Assembly: GCA_964555735.1 (NCBI GenBank)
Contig: CAZKTS010000208.1
Coordinates: 1 to 7,424 of the forward strand
DNA from: CAZKTS01 sp964555735
Lineage (GTDB): Bacteria > Actinomycetota > Acidimicrobiia > IMCC26256 > PALSA-555
DNA length: 7,424 bases
Direction of reading: 5' to 3'
The notes below the pieces were generated by a model. That model worked only from the letters and a program-made list of their open reading frames with translations, was not told the origin of the DNA and searched no databases. Both the position numbers and the translations under genes were made by a program. This document shows, in pieces, positions 1 to 5,746 of the stretch; the first letter of the stretch is position 1, and each line of letters starts with the position of its first letter.

Positions 1-480
1 TCCGTCGTCCCACCACGTGATCGCGACGTGCGATCCGTGGAGGTGCCAGTTGATGACGTCGCAGACCGGGCGCAGCGTGTCGGCGGTCGACGTGCCGCGG
101 AGCAGACCGTCGAGGATGCTGGCGGACGCGCTGTCGTCGGGTCGGCAGTAGAGCGCCATGCAGCGTCGACCGTCGATCTCGAGGTCGGCGCCCGACGCGT
201 CGTAGCGCGCCCAGGTGCCGTCGGCGAGCGCCACCCGGTAGGTGGAGTACCCGGGGACCGTGCCCCGGGTGGAGTACAGCTCGAGATCGAAAGCGGCGCG
301 CTCGAGGTCGTCGGGGTGCACGAAGTCGACGATCGTGCGGCCGATGAGGTCCTCGGGCTTCCACCCCATGCGGACGGTCACCGACGGGCTGGCGTAGGTG
401 ATCGTCCCCGCGTCGAGCACGACGATGATGTCGGGCGAGCTGTCGACCAGCGCGGCCCGCAGCGCGTCGTGATCCGCCAC
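1..480 (-). CDS. PAS-domain sensor/signalling protein, N-terminal part (3' end beyond window)
   Basis: The visible 160 residues begin at a GTG (478-480, read leftwards) preceded by AGGA about eight bases upstream, and run off the left edge without a stop. Residues about 5-110 read as a PAS sensor domain: the 'VDSSPDIIVVLD' opening, 'ITYASPSV', 'MGWKPEDLIGR' and 'DFVHPDDL' are typical of the PAS fold and its following helix, and 'RVALADGTWARYD' matches the closing strands. From about residue 118 a new segment ('ILDGLLRGTSTADTLRPVC', then 'VAITWWDD') resembles the start of a GAF domain, but it is cut off. PAS-GAF proteins usually carry an output module such as GGDEF/EAL, a histidine kinase or a PP2C phosphatase; none is visible, so the function stays at 'sensor'. 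It is transcribed divergently from the reductase gene, with 41 bases between the starts. No signal peptide or membrane segment is seen in this part, so a cytoplasmic sensor is likely. Confidence 0.85.
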   Translation of the reverse strand, partial: MADHDALRAALVDSSPDIIVVLDAGTITYASPSVTVRMGWKPEDLIGRTIVDFVHPDDLERAAFDLELYSTRGTVPGYSTYRVALADGTWARYDASGADLEIDGRRCMALYCRPDDSASASILDGLLRGTSTADTLRPVCDVINWHLHGSHVAITWWDDG

Positions 481-509
481 CGGCCCATCCTGGCAGGCCG
501 GGCCGTGCC

Positions 510-515
510 TAGGGT
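510..515 (+). promoter_or_regulatory. Candidate -10 element for a leaderless reductase transcript
   Basis: TAGGGT fits the actinobacterial -10 pattern TANNNT and ends six bases before the GTG start at 522. Transcription would then begin at or next to the start codon, giving a leaderless mRNA. No Shine-Dalgarno sequence is visible before this GTG, which agrees. No convincing -35 hexamer is present at 16-18 bases upstream, so this is a weak call. Confidence 0.25.
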
Positions 516-521
516 GCGGCC

Positions 522-1199
522 GTGCAGATCCTCACCACCGACGGCCCGTTCCCGGCCGCGCTGCTCGCGGAGCACGTGGCGCCGCCGCACACCCGCCCCG
601 AGGGCCGCGCGCTGGTGCGGCTCAACATGATCACGTCGGTCGACGGGTCGAGCGCGGTGGCGGGCGTCTCGGGTGGGCTCGGCAACGAGAACGACCGGGC
701 GGTGTTCGCAGGGCTGCGGGGGAAGGCCGATGTGGTGGTGGTGGGCATGAGCACCGCGGTCGCCGAGCAGTACGCCGTGCCGCCCGACGACGGCCCCGAG
801 CTCTACGTCTGCCAGACGCATCCCGACGTGACCGGGGCCGAGTGGCTGTTCGAGTCCGATCGCGTCGCCCTGGTGGTGCCCGAAGACGCCGGCGACGCAC
901 CCGGGCACATCCGCACCGTCCGGGCCGGCCGGGGTGAGGTCGATCCGGGCGCGCTGGTGGCCCAGCTCGCGGGGAGGCTCGTCCTGCTCGAAGGCGGCCC
1001 GCGCCTCGCCGGCGCCTTCGCGGCGAGCGGCGTGCTCGACGAGATGTTCGTGACGATCGCGCCGCGCGTCATCGCGGGCGACGCGGCGCGCATCGTGCAC
1101 GGCGACGCCGCCGCCGACCCGGCTCCGTGGCATCTCGCCCACGGCGTCCTCGACGACGCAGGCTTCCTCTTCCTCCGCTACGAGCGCGCGGCCTCGTAG
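522..1199 (+). CDS. RibD C-terminal domain / dihydrofolate-reductase-fold pyrimidine reductase family protein
   Basis: This 225-residue protein belongs to the RibD C-terminal (RibD_C, DHFR-like) family, whose members reduce substrates such as the ribosylaminopyrimidine of riboflavin synthesis using NAD(P)H. Visible family features are 'RLNMITSVDGSSA' (residues 33-45), the substrate/cofactor-side strand and turn seen in RibD reductases; 'GLRGKADVVVVGMSTAVAEQY' around residues 64-84; the glycine-rich nucleotide-binding stretch 'LLEGGPRLAGAF' (155-166); and 'DEMFVTIAPRVIAG' (173-186). The length fits a stand-alone reductase without the N-terminal deaminase of full RibD. No other riboflavin gene is nearby, so the true substrate is open; many stand-alone actinobacterial paralogues have no known substrate. 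The GTG start is chosen because the family core begins about 30 residues in and a -10-like element sits just upstream. The stop overlaps the convergent DUF1801 gene by 22 bases. Confidence 0.88.
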   Translation: MQILTTDGPFPAALLAEHVAPPHTRPEGRALVRLNMITSVDGSSAVAGVSGGLGNENDRAVFAGLRGKADVVVVGMSTAVAEQYAVPPDDGPELYVCQTHPDVTGAEWLFESDRVALVVPEDAGDAPGHIRTVRAGRGEVDPGALVAQLAGRLVLLEGGPRLAGAFAASGVLDEMFVTIAPRVIAGDAARIVHGDAAADPAPWHLAHGVLDDAGFLFLRYERAAS

Positions 1200-1618
1200 A
1201 TCCGCACGAAGTCGTCGACCGAGGTCGCGGCGATCGTCTCGGCGACGAGGTCGAGCGGTAGGTCGTCGAGCGTCCGGAACCGGACGCACGACTTGCCCAT
1301 GTCGAGGCGCTTGCCGGTTGCCAGATACGCGGTGCGGAATCGCTCCAGCGCGTCGGCGTCGGCGTACACCGCCGAGAGGTAGAGCGAGCAGTAGCGCTGC
1401 TGGGCCGCGAGCGCGGCGTACATGAGCGGCTTGCCGTTGTACGTGTCGGCGTGCCGGGCGAGCGGGACGTCGTAGGAGATCATCCCCCACGCCATCTCCT
1501 CCTCGTAGCCCGTGGGCAGCGCCGCGACGACCACGTCGCGCACCAGCTCGATCGTCTCCCGACGATCGGCGGGCAGTGCAGCGAGGTACTCGTCGACGGT
1601 GGCCGCGTCGGACCGCAC
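1178..1618 (-). CDS. DUF1801 family protein (YdhG-like)
   Basis: A 146-residue protein from the GTG at 1616-1618 to a TAG at 1178-1180. It shows the DUF1801 pattern: an N-terminal helix pair ('TVDEYLAALPADRRETIELVRDVVVAALP', split here by the usual 'LP' turn), 'EEMAWGMISYDVPLAR', 'NGKPLMYAALAAQQRYCSLYL', and the C-terminal 'KRLDMGKSCVRFRTLDDLPLDLVAETI'. The biochemical role of this family is not established; it has a small alpha/beta fold and is normally cytosolic. The GTG lies one base after the stop of the upstream YceI gene (TGA-C-GTG), with GAAGG about six bases before it inside the YceI coding end, so translational coupling is likely. An ORF extends upstream to 1657 in the same frame, but those 13 residues overlap YceI and do not resemble the family, so they were left out. 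The 3' end overlaps the reductase gene by 22 bases. Confidence 0.85.
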   Translation of the reverse strand: MRSDAATVDEYLAALPADRRETIELVRDVVVAALPTGYEEEMAWGMISYDVPLARHADTYNGKPLMYAALAAQQRYCSLYLSAVYADADALERFRTAYLATGKRLDMGKSCVRFRTLDDLPLDLVAETIAATSVDDFVRIYEAARS

Positions 1619-1619
1619 G

Positions 1620-2384
1620 TCAGGCCTTCGTGAAGAACAGCTGGAGCTCCATGACACCGGTGTCCTCGACGGAGAGGACGGCAGCGCTCCGGGGCTTCTC
1701 GATGTCGAAATCGGCGAAGGTGATGTCGATGGAGCCGGTGACGACGATCGTGTCGCCTTCGAGCTTCGCTTGCAGCGGGACCGTCACCTCCTTGGTCACG
1801 CCGTGCAGGGTCAGGTTGCCGACCGCGTCCACGCTGATCGTCTTCCCTTCGGCGACGTCACCGAAGTCGATCGGCTCGGTGAGCTCGAACGTCGCGGTGG
1901 GGAAGCGCGAGGTCTCGATCGCCTGCTGGCTGAGCTGGCCGTCGCGGCGGCCGTCGTCGCTCTGCAGGGTGGTGAGGTCGGCCTCGACCGTGGTCGCCGT
2001 CGCCTGGGTGCCGTCGATGGTGAGCGTGCCCGAGACGTCGGGCGTGCGCCCGAACGCGGTCTTGGCGCCGATGCCGGCGAGCTCCTCCTGCACGCGGTAG
2101 CCGACCCACGCACTCGAGTAGTCCTCGGCGTCGACGTCGAAGCTCCCGATGGTGGTGTCGACCGTCCAGCTGCCGTCGAGGTCGGTGCTCGCGCCGTCCT
2201 TGTCGTTCACCGACTCCGACGCCGACTCGATGTTGACCTTGTCGGGCGCCGTGTCGCGGAAGACGAAGTACCAGACGGCCGCCCCGCCGAGGAGGACGAC
2301 CACGAGCACGACGCTGGCGACGATCCAGAGCGTCCGGTGCCCCCGCTTCGGGGCCTCGGGCGGGGTGGTGTCGGTCGGGGTCAT
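1620..2384 (-). CDS. Membrane-anchored YceI family lipocalin-like protein
   Basis: The 254-residue product starts at the ATG at 2382-2384, which has AGGA eight bases upstream; a further in-frame start at 2444 would add 20 residues of non-conserved sequence reaching into the repeat element and is less likely. Residues 1-18 are short, polar and basic before the membrane ('PEAPKRGHR'), residues 19-42 form one hydrophobic membrane span, and a linker of about 30 acidic/polar residues leads to a YceI domain at about 72-253. The domain hallmarks are 'GSWTVD' (71-76), 'SRFPTATFELTEP' (159-171), 'VGNLTLHGVTKEVTVP' (188-203) and the closing 'DFDIEKPRSAAVLSVEDTGVMELQLFF'. YceI domains form a lipocalin-like barrel that binds long isoprenoid-type lipids such as polyprenyl chains. 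With an N-in signal anchor the barrel should sit outside the membrane. First gene of a two-gene unit with the DUF1801 gene; divergent from the response regulator. Confidence 0.9.
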   Translation of the reverse strand: MTPTDTTPPEAPKRGHRTLWIVASVVLVVVLLGGAAVWYFVFRDTAPDKVNIESASESVNDKDGASTDLDGSWTVDTTIGSFDVDAEDYSSAWVGYRVQEELAGIGAKTAFGRTPDVSGTLTIDGTQATATTVEADLTTLQSDDGRRDGQLSQQAIETSRFPTATFELTEPIDFGDVAEGKTISVDAVGNLTLHGVTKEVTVPLQAKLEGDTIVVTGSIDITFADFDIEKPRSAAVLSVEDTGVMELQLFFTKA

Positions 2385-2422
2385 GCAGGGAGTCCTCTCG
2401 TCCTCGTGCCGCGGGGAGTTCA

Positions 2423-2489
2423 GGCTAGAGCCAGTTCTTGGCACGTTCCGTCAGTCCATATGACACGCAACGTGCCAAGAACGGGCCCT
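2423..2489 (+). repeat. Palindromic repeat element, copy A
   Basis: The block from 2427 to 2489 matches 4747-4809 at 60 of 63 positions, same orientation; mismatches are at 2434, 2448 and 2467. GGCT at 2423-2426 also matches after a one-base gap. The core is a perfect 13-base inverted repeat, TTCTTGGCACGTT (2435-2447) against AACGTGCCAAGAA (2469-2481), with a 21-base loop containing CATATG (2457-2462). A small palindrome (GGCTAGAGCC, 2423-2432) and GGGCCC (2483-2488) flank the stem. It lies between two diverging genes, so a terminator role is unlikely for this copy, and no T-run follows the stem on either strand. No coding function is assigned. Confidence 0.93.
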
Positions 2490-2522
2490 CGTGGGATCGG
2501 GTGGGCCGCCGCCGGGCCAGGC

Positions 2523-2560
2523 CCCAGGTCGCGCTCAGGTTCCTCCCAGGTGGACCTGGG
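2523..2560 (+). promoter_or_regulatory. Candidate OmpR/PhoP-type operator: three CYCAGGT heptamers in tandem plus one inverted
   Basis: CCCAGGT (2523-2529), CTCAGGT (2534-2540) and CCCAGGT (2545-2551) are direct repeats spaced exactly 11 bases apart, with four-base spacers. A fourth copy in opposite orientation, ACCTGGG, lies at 2554-2560. Response regulators of the OmpR/PhoB family bind as head-to-tail dimers to heptamers separated by four bases (for example the PhoP box), and the gene starting 13 bases downstream encodes such a regulator. Autoregulation of the two-component operon is therefore the natural reading. Single CCCAGGT copies also occur inside genes (210, 4396, 6509), so it is the spacing, not the heptamer alone, that carries the evidence. 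Confidence 0.5.
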
Positions 2561-2563
2561 AGG
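2542..2563 (+). promoter_or_regulatory. Perfect palindrome covering the ribosome binding site of the response regulator
   Basis: CCTCCCAGG (2542-2550) and CCTGGGAGG (2555-2563) are perfect reverse complements with the four-base spacer TGGA; counted as DNA the arms are ten bases with a two-base centre. The best Shine-Dalgarno sequence for the next gene, GGGAGG (2558-2563), lies wholly in the right arm, nine bases before the ATG at 2573. In RNA this would fold into a GC-rich hairpin hiding the ribosome binding site. It overlaps the last direct heptamer, so it may instead be a DNA operator. Confidence 0.6.
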
Positions 2564-2572
2564 CTGGTCGCC

Positions 2573-3292
<720 letters not shown>

Positions 3293-3293
3293 C

Positions 3294-4721
3294 GTGTCCC
3301 TGCGACTGCGCCTCGCGCTCGTCACCGTCGTCGTGGCCGCGCTCGCGCTGGTGGTCGCCAACGTCGCGGTCTACGAGCTGGTCACCTCGTACCTCGACGA
3401 CCGCTTCGACGAACGCGTGGAGTCGGTCGTCGGGCCCGGCACCGAGATCATCGTCGCCCCCAACGACTTCCCCGGCGGCTTCGACGAGCCCGGTCGGGGG
3501 CGGGGACGACCGCGCTCGGACCTCACCGGCGCGTACGCCGAGATCCGCGACGCCGACGGTCGACTCCTCGCCGCGGGCTACCTGTTCGGCGACCGCGACG
3601 ACTCCCCGCCGATCATCCACCGCAGCGATGTCGCAGACCTCGGCGACCGTCCCGGTGACGTCATCTTCTTCGACGCCACCGCACGCGAGGACGACAAGGA
3701 CGTGCCGTACCGGGTGCGCGCCTCGCGCCAGTCCGACGGCGACATCGCCATCGCGGCCATCCCGTCCACGGAGCTCCTCGACAACAAGCACCAGATCGTG
3801 CTCGTGCAGATCATCGTGTCGGTCGTCGTGGTGCTGGGCGGGCTCGCGCTCACGTGGTGGCTCGTGGGGCTCGGGCTGCGGCCTCTCCGCCGGATGGGCG
3901 ACACCGCGGGCCGCATCGCCGAGGGCGACCTGTCGCAGCGCGTCGAGCCGGCCGGCGACCGCACGGAGATCGAGCGGCTCGGCTCGTCGCTCAACGCCAT
4001 GCTCGCCGAGATCGAGACGGCGTTCGCCGCCAAGGACGCGTCGGAGCAGACGCTGCGCCGGTTCGTGGCCGACGCGTCGCACGAGCTGCGGACGCCGCTC
4101 ACGTCGATCCGCGGCTACGCGGAGCTGCTGCGCCGGGGAGCCGACGCCGACCCGGAGGAGCGACTGGCGGCCGCCCGGCGGATCGAACGAGAGGCGCAAC
4201 GCCTCGGCGTGCTCGTCGAGGACCTGCTCCTGCTCGCGCGGCTCGACGAAGGCATCGCGCTCGACCAGTCGCCCGTGGACGCGGTCAGGCTCGTCGAGGA
4301 TCTCGCGGCCGACGCCCGGGTCGTCGACCCCGAACGCGAGATCACCGTCGACGCGCCGGCACCGGTGGTCGTGCGGGGCGATCGCGACCGTCTCACCCAG
4401 GTGGTCACCAACCTGCTCGCGAACGCGCGGGCGTATTCACCGGCGGGTACGCCGATCGAGCTGCGCGCCGCGACGGTCGGTGGGAACGGTCGGATCGAGG
4501 TGATCGACCACGGCCCCGGCATCCCGCCGGACCTCGCGCCCCACGTGTTCGACCGCTTCTGGCGCGCCGACGACTCGCGGTCGCGCGACCGCGGCGGGGC
4601 CGGGCTCGGCCGCGCCATCGGGGCCGCCGTCGGCGGTGCGCACCACGGTCACTGCGAGGTCGTCGAGACCCCCGGCGGCGGCGCCACCATGCGCGTCGAC
4701 CTCCCCCTCACGTCGACCTGA
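3294..4721 (+). CDS. Membrane sensor histidine kinase paired with the response regulator
   Basis: A 475-residue HisKA-type kinase. Order of parts: membrane span 1 (about 6-30), an extracytoplasmic sensor region rich in acidic residues (about 31-165), membrane span 2 (about 167-192), HAMP linker (about 193-245), HisKA dimerisation domain with 'FVADASHELRTPLTSIRGYAELL' (phosphoacceptor H263), then the ATPase domain with N box 'NLLANARAYSP' (N373, N377), G1 box 'DHGPGIP' (405-411), and F box 'FDRFWRADDSRSR'. The G2 box is odd: 'GAGLGRAIGAAVGGAHHGH' instead of the usual GxGLGLAIV...AHGG, with R440 and G443 where leucine and valine are expected. The GTG start follows the regulator stop by one base (TGA-C-GTG); no clear ribosome binding site precedes it, so coupled translation is likely. 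It should sense an outside signal and phosphorylate D63 of its partner; the signal cannot be told from sequence. Confidence 0.94.
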   Translation: MSLRLRLALVTVVVAALALVVANVAVYELVTSYLDDRFDERVESVVGPGTEIIVAPNDFPGGFDEPGRGRGRPRSDLTGAYAEIRDADGRLLAAGYLFGDRDDSPPIIHRSDVADLGDRPGDVIFFDATAREDDKDVPYRVRASRQSDGDIAIAAIPSTELLDNKHQIVLVQIIVSVVVVLGGLALTWWLVGLGLRPLRRMGDTAGRIAEGDLSQRVEPAGDRTEIERLGSSLNAMLAEIETAFAAKDASEQTLRRFVADASHELRTPLTSIRGYAELLRRGADADPEERLAAARRIEREAQRLGVLVEDLLLLARLDEGIALDQSPVDAVRLVEDLAADARVVDPEREITVDAPAPVVVRGDRDRLTQVVTNLLANARAYSPAGTPIELRAATVGGNGRIEVIDHGPGIPPDLAPHVFDRFWRADDSRSRDRGGAGLGRAIGAAVGGAHHGHCEVVETPGGGATMRVDLPLTST

Positions 4722-4736
4722 GCCGCCTCGAGCAGG

Positions 4737-4812
4737 TCAAGGGCTCAGAGCCACTTCTTGGCACGTTGCGTCAGTCCATATGACACTCAACGTGCCAAGA
4801 ACGGGCCCTTGA
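4737..4812 (+). repeat. Palindromic repeat element, copy B, with 8-base terminal inverted repeats
   Basis: Second copy of the element, same orientation as copy A; the aligned core is 4747-4809. Outer ends TCAAGGGC (4737-4744) and GCCCTTGA (4805-4812) are perfect inverted repeats. Inside are GGCTC-A-GAGCC (4742-4752), the 13-base stem TTCTTGGCACGTT (4755-4767)/AACGTGCCAAGAA (4789-4801), lengthened by one pair here (G4768-C4788), and GGGCCC (4803-4808). It begins 15 bases after the kinase stop and contains the last codons and stop of the convergent lipocalin-fold gene. Here a bidirectional terminator role would be possible by position, but no T-run follows the stem on either strand. No target-site duplication is evident. 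Confidence 0.93.
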
Positions 4813-5746
4813 AGAAGCGGCGGGCGGCGGCGGCGCTCCAGTTGTCGTGGTCCTCGCCGAAGGCGGTGACGCCGTCGAAGGTCCACTCGGTGAGGCAGTT
4901 CACCGTGAACAGGTTGGGGTTGATGGTGAACGCGAGGCCGTTGTGGCACTCGCCCTCGGCGTGGAGCGTGCGCCCGCGCTGATCGACGCCGTCGAGGACG
5001 ACCCGCCGCGGGTACCCCGTGCTGTCGTCGCGCTCGACGACCTCGCGGCGGCCCTCGGCCAGCTTCGACCACTCGCCGTCGCGCAGCAGGTAGCCGTGGA
5101 TGTTGATGCACTGGTCGTCACCGAAGTCGAGCGTGATCGAGTGGAACGCGTCCGACGGTGACGCGGTCGCGTAGCTGTAGCCGCCGCGCGGTGCCGCCGA
5201 GCTCGTGAGCCCCTGGCCGAACTGCCGCCGCACGCCCCACGATCGATCGCGGAACCCGTACGCGTCGACGGCGATCGTCTCGCCCTGGAGCACGATCGTG
5301 CCCTCGTAGCGGCCGGGCTGATCGAGGTGAGCGTCGCCGAGGTAGTGCGGCGCTGTCACCGCGGTGAAGGTGAGGTCGACGTGGATCTCGTCGCCGCCGT
5401 CGGGGTCGTCGTACCCGATCGCGTAGCGCGTGAGCGGCTCGACGCAGCGGTAGCGGATGCCGTTGGGGAGCGCGATGTCGGACAGCGGTTGATCGGGCAT
5501 GGGCAGGTGCCAGAAGTTCTTCGCGTACCGGCAGGACCACGGCACCGAGTTGGGCTCGTCCCAGAAGTACGCGCCGCCCGCGAGCACGCCCTGGTTCGGT
5601 CGGAAGAACGGGTAGAGCTGGCCCGACAGGCCGCGCTCCGGGACCGTGAACGTGAACCAGCAGGTCTCGGTCCAGTACGGATCGTCGCTGGTCGGCGGGT
5701 GGAACTCGTCGTCGGGATGGGTTGCGACGCCGGTGTCACCGGTCAT
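4787..5746 (-). CDS. DUF7064-like / AttH-like lipocalin-fold protein
   Basis: A 319-residue protein starting at the ATG at 5744-5746, which overlaps the stop of the upstream kinase gene (ATGA). It resembles the large 'DUF7064/AttH/CrtC-like' lipocalin-fold proteins common in actinobacteria and often found next to acyl-CoA and steroid catabolism genes. Supporting features are the aromatic-rich N-terminal part ('PYWTETCWFTFTVPERGLSG', 23-42), 'NFWHLPMP' (77-84), 'GRYEGTIVLQGE' (145-156), the central signature 'YGFRDRSWGVR' (163-173), 'GYSYATASPSDAFHSITLDFG' region (189-209), and the closing 'NCLTEWTFDGVTAFGEDHDNWS' region (283-304). Enzymatic activity has not been clearly assigned to this group; ligand binding or a hydratase/isomerase-type role is possible. 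No signal peptide. The last residues, 'GPFLAR', and the TGA (4787-4789) come from repeat copy B, so the original C-terminus may have been changed by the element. A much longer open frame to 6697 exists in this frame, but it overlaps the kinase gene and is not used. Confidence 0.85.
   Translation of the reverse strand: MTGDTGVATHPDDEFHPPTSDDPYWTETCWFTFTVPERGLSGQLYPFFRPNQGVLAGGAYFWDEPNSVPWSCRYAKNFWHLPMPDQPLSDIALPNGIRYRCVEPLTRYAIGYDDPDGGDEIHVDLTFTAVTAPHYLGDAHLDQPGRYEGTIVLQGETIAVDAYGFRDRSWGVRRQFGQGLTSSAAPRGGYSYATASPSDAFHSITLDFGDDQCINIHGYLLRDGEWSKLAEGRREVVERDDSTGYPRRVVLDGVDQRGRTLHAEGECHNGLAFTINPNLFTVNCLTEWTFDGVTAFGEDHDNWSAAAARRFFKGPFLAR

Noticed and set aside
378..1490. A 370-codon open frame on the minus strand across the reductase and DUF1801 genes
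   Set aside because: It is antisense to a clear RibD_C-family gene, arginine/histidine/alanine rich with no recognisable domain, and is the usual third-position shadow in very GC-rich DNA.
2422..2450. Promoter for the YceI gene inside copy A (TAGCCT on the minus strand with GGAAC upstream)
   Set aside because: The spacing and partner elements do not give a convincing sigma-A or ECF promoter; GGAAC depends on a base that differs in copy B.
2435..2481. Reading the 13-base stem as an intrinsic terminator
   Set aside because: Copy A lies between two diverging genes and no T-run follows the stem on either strand in either copy.
2438..2572. Upstream extension of the response regulator beginning in repeat copy A
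   Set aside because: It would run through the repeat and the operator-like palindrome, and the 45 added residues do not look like a receiver; the ATG at 2573 has a good ribosome binding site.
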